Positions 46,151-54,806 of a stretch of DNA of 64,000 bases are shown piece after piece (the first letter of the stretch is position 1; the number at the start of each line of letters is the position of its first letter). The position numbers and the translations under genes are program-made. The stretch spans positions 62,001 through 126,000 of the forward strand of contig JAGZUC010000003.1 in assembly GCA_018380195.1 (NCBI GenBank), written 5' to 3'. The notes below the pieces were generated by a model. The model saw nothing but the letters and a program-made list of their open reading frames with translations. It was not told the origin of the DNA and did no database searches. The DNA is from Collinsella sp. GTDB lineage: Bacteria; Actinomycetota; Coriobacteriia; Coriobacteriales; Coriobacteriaceae.

Positions 46151-47314
46151 CTACAGGGTCTCGATAAAAGCGGCGATGCGGGTCTCGATCTGGCCCATGT
46201 CGCCATTGCTGTAGTCAGTCTCGATCTTCATATACGGAATACCCGCACCCTCGACGGCCTCCTGCATGCGCGCGCTCTCAACGTTGAAGGTGTGGCAGGC
46301 CTGTAGCACGCTCTCTACCACGCCATCGACATGATACTTCTCGCACATGGCCAAGGTGTTGTCCATGCGGCCGTCGTTGGGCGTCATGACCGAGCAATTA
46401 ATGTCCAAGTAGCGATCGGCAATGGCGCGTAGGATATCGGGAGCGTCGGGGTCGATCATCATGGCGGCCGTACGCTCGCCCGAGCAATCGTCCATGCACA
46501 CGACCACGCCGCCGTTGGACTCGATGGTGCGACCTATCTTGTTGATCACACCGCCCACCGGGCAACCGGTGATCAGAATGCGCTTGGCATCCGCCGCAAC
46601 CGGGCGCTCGCCCGCGTCGTAGGCCTCGCGCAGCTTGGCAACCTTTTGCTCCAGCTGCTGCGTATAGGCGTCGATATCAAAGCTGAACGTACCGGCAAAC
46701 ATGGTGCTCATCAGATCGACGCCGCTCATGGCCGCCGGCTGGTTGGCCTGCAGCGCGAACATCTCGAGCTGGGCAGCACGCAAGCGATTGCGACGACGGA
46801 CGGCGGCGCGCAGGTCATCGTCGGCAATCGTGATGCCGTAGAAGCCCTCGAGCTCCTCCTTGAGCAGGCGGCACTCCTCGTACCAGCCTTCACGCTCGTA
46901 GGCGCGATCGCGACCCTGCGGAAGATGCAGAATGTGCGTGCGCTTGAGCTCGTTGAGCAGCTCGTACATCTTCTTCTTGCCGTCGCAGGTGGTCTCACCG
47001 ATGATCATGTCGCTAAAGTACGTAAACGGACACTTTTACGAGCAGGCAAAGCCGTACGTCGACTTGATGAGCGGACACAGATTTGCCGGCAGCACCTTCT
47101 CGGCCTCGGGAATCACCTCATCGGACGTGCCGCACAGCGCCACGCTCGCAGCCCCCGCGGCATCGATAATCTCGAGCGGCGTGTAGCTGCACAGAAAACC
47201 GACCAGGCGATTACCCGCCTGCTTATAACCCTTGACGCGAATAAACGCCGCCTTGCGCTGCTCGTTGAACTCCTCAAACGTGGACGGCAACGGCTGCTCA
47301 ATATTTTCCGACAT
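46151..47314 (-). pseudogene. 2-hydroxyacyl-CoA dehydratase-like subunit with in-frame TAA
   Basis: A 388-codon frame begins at ATG 47314 (AAGGAG upstream) and ends at 46151, but codon 93 is TAA (47038-47036). On both sides the frame codes for the expected family: CPLIKSTYGFACS before and KCPFTYFSD, GETTCDGKKKMYE after. The paralogue at 47468 has Glu at the matching position (GFKLGEVCP), so one G-to-T change (GAA to TAA) would explain the stop. No frameshift is present and the rest shows no decay, so the lesion is recent, a sequencing error, or a read-through site. An in-frame ATG at 47008 could restart translation and give a 285-residue protein lacking the first cysteine ligands. Not a UGA, so not a Sec codon. 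Confidence 0.8.
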
Positions 47315-47350
47315 ATAACTCCTTAACAAACCTTTTAACCAACCAAGGAA

Positions 47351-47454
47351 ACGGCTTTCCCAGGTGCCCGAGGTTGCCGTGAAAGATGAGCGCCGCATAC
47401 TTTGGTAGCAAGCGACGGTTTGAACGGCAAGATCGGGTGCCTGGGGAAACCGCC
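47351..47454 (-). repeat. Long imperfect hairpin between dehydratase subunits
   Basis: About 29-bp imperfect stem (47351-47379 with 47423-47454) around a 43-base loop, filling most of the 153-base gap between the two dehydratase-like genes. It is inside the operon message and may control stability or termination. Confidence 0.6.
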
Positions 47455-47467
47455 GAGACGGATAGCC

Positions 47468-48751
47468 CTAAATGGTTTCCAAGAAAGCCTCAATCCTGGT
47501 TTGCAGCTGGCCTGCGTCCTCGCCGGCGTAGTCGGTGGTGATATGCATAAACGGAATGCCCGCCTCCTCGGCGGCCTTCTCCACGGCAAACGACTCCATC
47601 TCGTAGAGCGTGCAGAACTGCAGGGCCACGTCGACGATGCCGTCGGCATGCAGGTCCTTGGCCATCTGGACAATGTCCTTCATACGCTGGTCGTTGGGCG
47701 TAAAGACGGCGCAGTTGATCTTAAAGTAGCGCTCGGCGATGGCATCAAGCATCTCGTCGACCGTCTCACCGGACTCGTCGACCAGATCCTTGTAGTAGCG
47801 CGAACCCGTGCAGGACTCCTCGCCCACCACGACGCCGCCGGCCTTCTCGATGAGGTTGAACAGCTTCCAGTTGGGCACAGCCATGGGCGTACCGGTGTAC
47901 AGGATGCGCTTGGTCCCCTTGGGTGCCACGCCCTCGCCGGCCTCGACACGTTGCTCGCACTCAGCCGCCATATCATTAATGGCGCCGGTCAGACGCGGCG
48001 TGTCGTCCATAAAGGCGGCCTGAACGGTCAGCAGGCTGTCCAGACCGCTGATGGGCGCTGGGTCGGCAGTGCGCGTGGCAGCGAGGCGCTGCAGGGCGCG
48101 ACGCTTCTCATTGACGGCGTGGATGGCGGCCTTCAGACGCTCAGGCGTAATCGTGACGCCGCACTCTTCCTCGATCTTGGCGGCGAGCTTCTTGACCTCG
48201 GCCTTCCAGGTCACGAGCGTCGACTCGTCGTGCACGTTGGGAATATCCATGACGTACATGCTCTTTTGCGTGGCAAAGAACTCGTAGGCCTTCTTCTTAC
48301 CGTCGCAGGTGTTCTCGCCTACCACCAAGTCACTCGACTCAATGTAGGGGCAGACCTCGCCCAGCTTAAAGCCGGCAAAGCTCTTGATGAGCGGACAGGT
48401 GTTGCGCGGCAGGTGCTCCTCGACCTTGTCCGTTGCCCAGTCGGCACCCGAGCACAGGCCCACGGGGATGCCGTCACAGGCGAGCACAATCTCCTCGGGC
48501 ACGTAGACGCAGAAGCTGCCAACAATCTTGGTGGCCTCGCCGGCCTCCTTCTTGTCGAGCATCTCCTTAATGCGGCCGCTGTGGATGTTGGTGGCGACAA
48601 AATCCAGGTAGGACGTGGACTTAGGGCGATTATTCTGCGTCAGGAACATATCGCCGTACATCTGGCCCACGGCACCCAGCAGCATGTCGTGGTCGGCAAG
48701 ATTCATGCCGAGGCTCTCCCACATCGGATGGAAATCAAATTCTTCAGCCAT
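47468..48751 (-). CDS. 2-hydroxyacyl-CoA dehydratase-like subunit (HgdB/FldI or double-cubane family)
   Basis: 427-residue protein. Cluster cysteines occur in ACDGIPVGLCSGADW, NTCPLIKSFAGF, EVCPY and GENTCDGKKKAYE, the pattern of the HgdB/YjiM family. These proteins receive electrons from an ATP-driven activase and reduce hard substrates (acyl-CoA dehydration or small molecules). The substrate here is unknown: no CoA transferase or acyl-CoA dehydrogenase gene is beside it. It is the first full-size gene of the selD operon, 160 bases downstream of a 22-codon ORF. Confidence 0.88.
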   Translation of the reverse strand: MAEEFDFHPMWESLGMNLADHDMLLGAVGQMYGDMFLTQNNRPKSTSYLDFVATNIHSGRIKEMLDKKEAGEATKIVGSFCVYVPEEIVLACDGIPVGLCSGADWATDKVEEHLPRNTCPLIKSFAGFKLGEVCPYIESSDLVVGENTCDGKKKAYEFFATQKSMYVMDIPNVHDESTLVTWKAEVKKLAAKIEEECGVTITPERLKAAIHAVNEKRRALQRLAATRTADPAPISGLDSLLTVQAAFMDDTPRLTGAINDMAAECEQRVEAGEGVAPKGTKRILYTGTPMAVPNWKLFNLIEKAGGVVVGEESCTGSRYYKDLVDESGETVDEMLDAIAERYFKINCAVFTPNDQRMKDIVQMAKDLHADGIVDVALQFCTLYEMESFAVEKAAEEAGIPFMHITTDYAGEDAGQLQTRIEAFLETI

Positions 48752-48910
48752 GACGGTTCCCCTCTCGAACCAAAAACGGATAACAGCGGTATCGATGCAC
48801 GACGGACGGCGATTGCCCGGCCGTGCTCAAACCCGGAATTTTAGGGAACCTGCTTTGCGGTCGATTATTTAGTTGTGCGTCGTCTCTCCCGGAGCCGTGA
48901 ACATACCTGC

Positions 48911-48979
48911 TCATATGCGACTCCGAGCCATATACAGGGCGCGCGCGGCAACGCGGCGAATGTATGTCGTCTGCGGCAT
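48911..48979 (-). CDS. 22-residue leader ORF upstream of the dehydratase-selD operon
   Basis: A short frame starting MPQTTYIRR and ending MARSRI then TGA, with five Arg. Its ribosome site AAAGGAGGG, 7-8 bases before ATG, is the strongest seen in this part of the window, and a promoter candidate ends about 30 bases upstream. It lies 159 bases before the dehydratase gene. It may be a leader peptide or a genuine small protein; no homologue is recalled. The gap between it and 48752 shows no clear terminator. Confidence 0.5.
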   Translation of the reverse strand: MPQTTYIRRVAARALYMARSRI

Positions 48980-49009
48980 GTGCGCACCCTCCTTTACAAG
49001 TTGAGGTCA

Positions 49010-49047
49010 ACTATATCAACGGTCATCGACTATGCGAACACCGTTGA
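49010..49047 (-). promoter_or_regulatory. Promoter and operator of the dehydratase-selD operon
   Basis: On the minus strand TTCGCA (49038-49033), a 17-base spacer and TATAGT (49015-49010). The inverted repeat TCAACGGT (49016-49023) and ACCGTTGA (49040-49047) overlaps the core promoter, as a repressor site would. The leader ORF starts 31 bases beyond the -10 box. Confidence 0.55.
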
Positions 49048-49132
49048 CATTCGTACGACAGCATCGTGTGCCGTGGTTTAATAAATAATTATCTTGATTG
49101 ATAAGAGCTTGTCATTCCTCATTCGGCGAACG

Positions 49133-49172
49133 GCAAAAACAAAGCCGCCGAGGCTTATATCCCCGACGGCAT
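49133..49172 (-). terminator. Terminator after modC
   Basis: 10-bp stem with G-U pairs (GCCGTCGGGG/CCTCGGCGGC) followed by TTTGTTTTT on the minus strand, about 10 bases past the modC stop codon. Confidence 0.8.
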
Positions 49173-49181
49173 TACCCGGCG

Positions 49182-50252
49182 CTATCGCCAAACCAAATGG
49201 ATCCTGCTGGCATCAAAATGCATGCGCAGCGTCTCGCCTGCTTGCGGTAGCTCGTCGGCAGGCACGCCCACTTTGTTGACCTTCCACTGCAGACGCGTGG
49301 GCGCATCGCCGCGTGGCACGTCCAGCAGCACCAGACGCTCAAAGCGCGAATCGCTCACTCGGGCCACGTGCAAATCGTAGCTGTTGCGACCCCGCTCCGC
49401 GCGATTGTCAACATGGAAGTAGCTTGCGCGAATGCCCAGATACGCCACATTATCGGGAACCTCGCGACCCACGTTAAAGGTCATGCCCCAGTCGAGCGCC
49501 TCGACTTCCTGAGGCCCAATCTTTCGTGCGCGGCTTGTGTTCTTGCACCCCGTCAGGCGCAGTGCCGCCAGCGTCTGCGGACGGCGGACCACGTCCTCGA
49601 CGGAGCCGATCTCCTCCACATGCCCGTTATGCACAACGCAGATGCGCTCGCACAGGCGGCACGCCTCGTCGATATCGTGACTCACGTAGAGCACGGTGCG
49701 GTTGCATACGTCGAACAGGTCAAGCATGTTCTGTTCGAGGGCGCTCTTAAGATAGGAATCGAGTGCGCTCATGGGCTCGTCGAACATAAAAATGCCCGGA
49801 TGCGCCGCCACCATGCGCGCAAGCGCCACACGTTGCTGCTGGCCGCCCGAGAGGCGCGCGGGATAGCGGTCGGCAAAATCGGCCAGACCGAAAATACCCA
49901 GATAGCGCTCGGCCAACCTTTTGCGCGCCGCGGCGTCGCCCGCGTCCTTTACACCAGCGCATACGTTATCGGCCACCGTCATGTTGGGAAACAGCTGATA
50001 GTTTTGGAACAACAGGGCGCATTTTCGCTCCTGGGGCGACAGGTTGATGCCCGCCGTCGAGTCAAAAAAGGTCACGCCGTTGACGACGATCTTGCCCTCG
50101 TCGGGCGTCTCCACGCCGGCAATGCAGCGCAAGGTGCAGCTCTTGCCGCATCCGGAGGCGCCAAGCAGCGCCACACGCTCCTCGCCGGCCTCAAGCTGCA
50201 TGTCGAGGGTAAAGCCGGGATAGTGCTTTTTTATATCCAGAACGAGCGACAT
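49182..50252 (-). CDS. modC: Molybdate ABC transporter ATP-binding protein
   Basis: 356-residue ATPase with Walker A GASGCGKSC, signature LSGGQQQR, Walker B IFMFDEP and switch His in VSHDIDEA. The C-terminal 120 residues form the regulatory extension seen in ModC-type ATPases. Three bases separate it from modB. Its neighbours (modB, modA, mogA, moeA) make molybdate or tungstate the likely cargo. Confidence 0.92.
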   Translation of the reverse strand: MSLVLDIKKHYPGFTLDMQLEAGEERVALLGASGCGKSCTLRCIAGVETPDEGKIVVNGVTFFDSTAGINLSPQERKCALLFQNYQLFPNMTVADNVCAGVKDAGDAAARKRLAERYLGIFGLADFADRYPARLSGGQQQRVALARMVAAHPGIFMFDEPMSALDSYLKSALEQNMLDLFDVCNRTVLYVSHDIDEACRLCERICVVHNGHVEEIGSVEDVVRRPQTLAALRLTGCKNTSRARKIGPQEVEALDWGMTFNVGREVPDNVAYLGIRASYFHVDNRAERGRNSYDLHVARVSDSRFERLVLLDVPRGDAPTRLQWKVNKVGVPADELPQAGETLRMHFDASRIHLVWR

Positions 50253-50255
50253 GGC

Positions 50256-51698
50256 CTATCGACCTCCCTGTAATGCGGCATCATCGCGCATGAGCTCGGC
50301 CAGTGCCTCGCGATCGATACGCAAGGCATCACCGCCCGCCGGGTCGAGCGAATCGCCCTGTCCGGCGAGATCTTTGGCCTGCTTACGTTCCGCACGGGAA
50401 AGGCCACGCTCGCGGTATTTTTGCGAATGCGCCGTGTACATGTTGATGAATAGGATGACCAGGAAGCTGAACGCAATTACGACCACGACCCAAAAGAGGG
50501 CCACCGACGTGTTGCCGCCCATCCACTCAAAGTAGATGGCGATGGGGATGGTCTGCGTAATGCCGGCGTAGTTACCCGCAAAGAACAGGGTGCAGCCAAA
50601 CTCGCCCATCGCGCGAGCGAAGGCGAGCACCGTGCCGGCGGCGATGGAGGGCCAGCCGAGCGGCATCATAAGCTTGGTGAAGATGCGACGCTCGGACCAG
50701 CCCAGCGTGCGCGCCGCATCGAGCATCTGCGTGTCGAGGCTCTCGAAGGCTCCGAGCGCCGTGCGGTAGACCAGCGGAAACGACACTACCACGGCAGAGA
50801 TCACCGCCGCCGGCCACGTAAAGACGATCGAGACGCCGTGCGCGATAAGCCACCGACCGACCCCGGTCGAGCGGCCAAACAGCATGAGGAGCAAAAAGCC
50901 GCAGACCGTGGGCGGCAGCACCATAGGAATCGTAAAGACCGAATCGAGCAGGCCCTTGATGCGACTCGAGGTACCCATAGTCTTCCACGCAGCGAACAGG
51001 CCCAGTGCAAAGGCAATCACTAGGGCGAGGCCGCTCGTTTTGATAGACACCCAAAACGGGCGATAGTCGATGTCGCCCAAAAAGGAAGTCAGAGAGGTCA
51101 AGGGCCCCTGCTCATCCCGCAACACGACAGACGATGCCTCTACCATTTGAGCGCTATCAAGCCAACGCGCGCCGCCCTTGGCATCACCCGAGGCCGATGC
51201 AATCACCACATAGCGGTCCCCATCCGCACCGCGCTCGTCAAAGCCATAGGTATACCCGCCGGCGTCAAACGTTGTTTCCGCCGTGACATACCAAGGAAGA
51301 TCCACGTCCCCTAGCTGCACACCTCCCATGCAGTTTACGCTGTCGAGCTCACAGACGAGGGCCTTGAGACCCGATACGCACTCGTTGTCCTGCGGATCCA
51401 ATCCATACTTCTCGACCGCCTTGGGCGATATCCACACCACAACGCGATCGGCAGCAGGCGCCACTACAAGGTCCACGTCCTCGTCAACGGGAAACCGGTA
51501 GCCCTCAGGCTGGCCCTCCATGGAACGAGCGGTCCCCTTGGCCAACCGCTCAAAACCCTCGATCCCATAGGAAAGCCCATGGGCGGTCGCAGCAACCTGA
51601 GCTCCATCCTCAGCGTCTCCAGCAAACGCAAATCCCGGCACCCAGCAAAGCGTGAAGGTTAAAGCACAGGCGACAAGGATGCGGAATCTATTAAGCAC
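50256..51698 (-). CDS. modB: Molybdate ABC transporter permease with N-terminal extracytoplasmic domain
   Basis: 480 residues against about 225 for usual ModB. The C-terminal half (from about 215) is a standard ModB permease (TM segments and the EAA-type loop ESLDTQMLDAARTLGWSERRIFTKLMMPL). The N-terminal part starts with a signal-like helix (MLNRFRILVACALTFTLCW) and then about 185 residues without TM segments, predicted outside the membrane, of unknown family. Start at GTG 51698 is chosen by TTGGAG upstream; a longer reading to 51767 exists. The stretch after the last helix is a charged 45-residue cytoplasmic tail. Confidence 0.85.
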   Translation of the reverse strand: MLNRFRILVACALTFTLCWVPGFAFAGDAEDGAQVAATAHGLSYGIEGFERLAKGTARSMEGQPEGYRFPVDEDVDLVVAPAADRVVVWISPKAVEKYGLDPQDNECVSGLKALVCELDSVNCMGGVQLGDVDLPWYVTAETTFDAGGYTYGFDERGADGDRYVVIASASGDAKGGARWLDSAQMVEASSVVLRDEQGPLTSLTSFLGDIDYRPFWVSIKTSGLALVIAFALGLFAAWKTMGTSSRIKGLLDSVFTIPMVLPPTVCGFLLLMLFGRSTGVGRWLIAHGVSIVFTWPAAVISAVVVSFPLVYRTALGAFESLDTQMLDAARTLGWSERRIFTKLMMPLGWPSIAAGTVLAFARAMGEFGCTLFFAGNYAGITQTIPIAIYFEWMGGNTSVALFWVVVVIAFSFLVILFINMYTAHSQKYRERGLSRAERKQAKDLAGQGDSLDPAGGDALRIDREALAELMRDDAALQGGR

Positions 51699-51766
51699 GA
51701 AAAGCTCCAAGCGAATACAAGGACGGAGTGAAACACAAAACGATGGAATTATCGCGCCAAGCCGCA

Positions 51767-52639
51767 CTACGCGGAAAGCTCAAAGCCGTACTTAGCCCAA
51801 ATCTTCTGAGCCTTCTTGTTGGTCAGGCAAAAGTCGATAAACGCCTTGGCCTCGTCGGCGTGCTCGGAGCTCTCGGCAACGGCACCCGGGTACACGATGG
51901 GCTTGTGCGAGTCCTCGGGACACACAAAGGCCTCCTCGATACCGTCGTAGCGGAAGATATCGGAGCTGTAGACGAAACCGGCCACGCAGTCGCCTGTAGA
52001 GACGTAGGACGCAGCAGTGCCGACCTTGTCGGCCAGGGCCACCTTGTCGGCGATCTCGGGGGCGTACTCGCCGTCGTCGCCCTCGGTGCCGGTGTAGAGG
52101 CCCACGGAGGCCAGGGCCTGGTTGGCGTACTTGCCGGCGGGAACGGTCTTGGCGTCGCCAATGGCGATCTTGCCGTCCAGATTCGCGACGTCGTCGATGA
52201 CCTCGACCTTGGTGTCGGAGCCCTCGGCGCGAATGATCACGAGGTCGTTGACGAACATATCCTCACGTGTGTCGGCATCGACGAGTCCGGCGGCCTCGGC
52301 GTCGTCCATGGTGCCCTTGGAGGCCGTGATGAGTACGTCAACCGTGGCACCGGCACGCATCTGCTCGACAAGGTCACCGGAGGCCTTAAACTGCGTGTCG
52401 GTAAACGTGGTACCGGTCTGGTCGGTGTAGAGCTCCTGAACCTCGGGCAGAGCCTTCTCGAGCGAGTTGGCAGCAAAGACTTGCAGCTCAACAGCCTTCT
52501 TGGACGAAATCTTGGCGGAGCCGGCATCGGAGCCGGTCGACTCAGGCTCCTTGTTGCCCGAGCAGCCAGCAAGGCCAAGGCCGGCAGCGGCGACAGCAGA
52601 AAGCGAAACGAATCCGCGGCGAGAAACCATATCGAACAT
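51767..52639 (-). CDS. modA: Molybdate-binding lipoprotein
   Basis: 290-residue substrate-binding protein. The signal has a twin-Arg (SRRGF) and a lipobox LAGC with C26, then a Ser/Asp-rich linker. The mature part matches the ModA fold (VFAANSLEKALPEVQELY near the N terminus). The ATG at 52639 follows GAAAGGG. First gene of modABC; two palindromes lie in its promoter. Confidence 0.93.
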   Translation of the reverse strand: MFDMVSRRGFVSLSAVAAAGLGLAGCSGNKEPESTGSDAGSAKISSKKAVELQVFAANSLEKALPEVQELYTDQTGTTFTDTQFKASGDLVEQMRAGATVDVLITASKGTMDDAEAAGLVDADTREDMFVNDLVIIRAEGSDTKVEVIDDVANLDGKIAIGDAKTVPAGKYANQALASVGLYTGTEGDDGEYAPEIADKVALADKVGTAASYVSTGDCVAGFVYSSDIFRYDGIEEAFVCPEDSHKPIVYPGAVAESSEHADEAKAFIDFCLTNKKAQKIWAKYGFELSA

Positions 52640-52732
52640 GTTCAACCCTTTCGAACGCTATGCCCGGGCACCCCGCCTCGGGCTTTAATCTGCAATCAGA
52701 TTATACTTCTGCGCGAATAATGATAGTGAGAT

Positions 52733-52761
52733 ATTATTCTCGTCAGAGAATATAGTTTCAA
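52733..52761 (-). promoter_or_regulatory. modA promoter with overlapping operator palindromes
   Basis: TTGAAA (52761-52756), 17-base spacer and AATAAT (52738-52733) on the minus strand. The palindrome TATTCTC-GTCA-GAGAATA (52735-52752) covers the spacer and -10 box, and a second one, AATAATGATAGTGAGATATTATT-like, lies at about 52717-52738. Placement fits a molybdate-responsive repressor; no ModE gene is in the window. Confidence 0.6.
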
Positions 52762-52842
52762 GTTACCGTGCACCTCGGCGTCGATTCGGCGGAAAACAAA
52801 GGCGGAGCAGCCGTTCAGGTCGCCCCGCCGCAGGTAAACCGC

Positions 52843-53322
52843 TTAGTTGGTATGTCCGCCGCCCGCCGTCATCTGAGCCGCATGCTCCAGCTGATCTGTT
52901 ATGGCCTCCCAGCTTTCGCGGGCGGCCTTCGTAGAACCGGGAAAGTTTACGACAAGTGTATGACCTCGTTGCATGCAAATAGCGCGCGAGAGCATGGCGC
53001 GGCGCGTCTTGGTCATGGAGTAGGCACGAATTGCCTCGGCAATACCCGGCACATCGCGGTCGCAGACGGAACGCGTCGCCTCGGGCGTTACATCGCGCAT
53101 CGAAAGCCCCGTGCCGCCGCAGGTGAGCACGACATTGGCGTGGCACTCATCGGCGGCTTCCATAATGGCATCACCGATCTCGCTGACGTCGTCGCGCACG
53201 ACCACATGTGAGGCGACCGTCCAGCCCTGTGCCTCGATAAGTTCCTCGAGTGCGGCTCCGGCCTCATCCTGCAAAAGATCGCGTGTGTCCGAGCACGTCA
53301 CGATCGATATCTTCAGCTCCAT
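52843..53322 (-). CDS. mogA: Molybdopterin adenylyltransferase, MogA/MoaB family
   Basis: 159-residue protein that adenylylates molybdopterin before metal insertion. CGGTGLSMRDVTPEAT is the family's active loop; VVNFPGSTKAARE is the C-terminal signature. Start 53322 (MELKISI) follows GGGGGA; the reading up to 53451 overlaps moeA and was discarded. Ten bases downstream of moeA. Confidence 0.92.
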   Translation of the reverse strand: MELKISIVTCSDTRDLLQDEAGAALEELIEAQGWTVASHVVVRDDVSEIGDAIMEAADECHANVVLTCGGTGLSMRDVTPEATRSVCDRDVPGIAEAIRAYSMTKTRRAMLSRAICMQRGHTLVVNFPGSTKAARESWEAITDQLEHAAQMTAGGGHTN

Positions 53323-53332
53323 AGCATTCCCC

Positions 53333-54595
53333 CTACAACACGGCGCCCTCGGGCAGGTCGACGCGAACAACGTCCACGGCATCTCCCGCCTTGAGCTCGC
53401 ACGGTCCTTCGTCAATACGCAGCAGGCAGTTCGCACGCTGCATAGTTCCAAGCAGCGCCGAATTCTGTGTCTTAGCCTCGGTCACCAACAACTCACCGGT
53501 CTCGGGGTCGCGCAAAACCGTGGCGCGATCGAAGAAGCGGCGATGCTGTCGCTTTTTCACGCCGTGCGTGAGCGTCGCCTGCTGCACGGGACGCGCAACC
53601 TCGGCAAAACCGCGCATCTTGCGAATCGCCGGACGGGCAAGCATCTCAAAGCCCACATACGCCGCGGCCGGGTTGCCCGAAAGCCCCAGGTAGGGCTTAC
53701 CCCCGAGCAAACCAAACGTGATGGCCTTGCCCGGACGCATCGAGATGCGGTCAAACAGCACCTCGCCCTCACGCCGGACGAGCGCCGTCACATAGTCGTA
53801 ATCGCCCGCCGAGGCGCCACCGCTCGTAATGACAAAGTCGCACTCCTGCACGGCACGATGCACCAGCTCGGCGATCGCTTGCTCATCATCGGGCGCAATG
53901 CCGTAGAACACGGGCTCCGCGCCGGCATCGAGTGCTTCGGCCATCAACGCCGACGAGTTGGAATCGCGAATCTGCCCGCGCGCCGGCAGCTCACCCGGCG
54001 CGACCAGCTCCGTGCCCAGCGAGATAATGCCCACGCGCGGAGCGGCATGCACCTTCACGTTCGCATACCCGGCGCTCGCCAGCAGGCCGGCGCCCGCCGG
54101 AGCCACAACCTCGCCGGCGCGCATCACGACGTCGCCGGCATGAGCTTCCTCAGCAGCCGAGCGAACGTTCTCCCCCACCTTGGCCGGCGCCGAGAACCTC
54201 ACACGCGAGCCCTCGTTGCCGTCACCGTCGAGCACATCAACGATCTCATACTTCACCACGGCATCGGCACCTTCGGGTACCGGCGCGCCCGTCATGATGC
54301 GGACCGTCTCGCCCGCGCCGATTGCGCCCTCAAACACATGGCCCGCGGCCTCGTGTCCGATAACGTCGAGCGTCACCGGCGCCTCGCCAGATGCCTGCGC
54401 CAAGTCCGCCGAGCGCACGGCATATCCGTCCATAGCGCTGTTGGCAAACGGCGAGATGTCGATATCGGCCACCGCGTCCTCGGCCAAGGGAAAACCAGCC
54501 GCCTGCCACACGGGAATCTCGATGAGATCCGTCGGAGCAACGTGCGACAAAACAATCGACTGCGCATCCTCCAACGGTATGAGTTTCTCTGCCAT
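53333..54595 (-). CDS. moeA: Molybdopterin molybdenumtransferase
   Basis: 420 residues, normal length. Inserts molybdenum into adenylylated molybdopterin. Signatures: NSAMDGYAV, GDYDYVT within TSGGASAGDYD, and GLSGNPAAAYVGFEML. Start at ATG 54595 with AAGAGG 5-6 bases upstream. moeA-mogA form one operon and transcribe away from the ClC gene. Confidence 0.95.
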   Translation of the reverse strand: MAEKLIPLEDAQSIVLSHVAPTDLIEIPVWQAAGFPLAEDAVADIDISPFANSAMDGYAVRSADLAQASGEAPVTLDVIGHEAAGHVFEGAIGAGETVRIMTGAPVPEGADAVVKYEIVDVLDGDGNEGSRVRFSAPAKVGENVRSAAEEAHAGDVVMRAGEVVAPAGAGLLASAGYANVKVHAAPRVGIISLGTELVAPGELPARGQIRDSNSSALMAEALDAGAEPVFYGIAPDDEQAIAELVHRAVQECDFVITSGGASAGDYDYVTALVRREGEVLFDRISMRPGKAITFGLLGGKPYLGLSGNPAAAYVGFEMLARPAIRKMRGFAEVARPVQQATLTHGVKKRQHRRFFDRATVLRDPETGELLVTEAKTQNSALLGTMQRANCLLRIDEGPCELKAGDAVDVVRVDLPEGAVL

Positions 54596-54806
54596 ATGCA
54601 CCTCTTAATGCCACGGCGCACAACAGGGGCGCCGATTCTTTATGCTTGTCTCAGTATAATCCCCCGACGCACGACCGCGACTCGGCCTGTACCCGCAAAT
54701 ACACCTGTCGGTTGCAGGCCGCGAAACAGAATGGAAACCAACCCACCGGCTCGTCGCGTTTACCGCGTTTTATAATTGCTTGCGTTGCAACCTAAAAGAG
54801 GAACGT

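Noticed and set aside
46151..47314. Recoding of the TAA in the dehydratase-like gene as a selenocysteine or pyrrolysine
   Set aside because: The codon is TAA, not TGA or TAG. The paralogue has Glu there and no hairpin like a SECIS follows. A nonsense change or base error is simpler.
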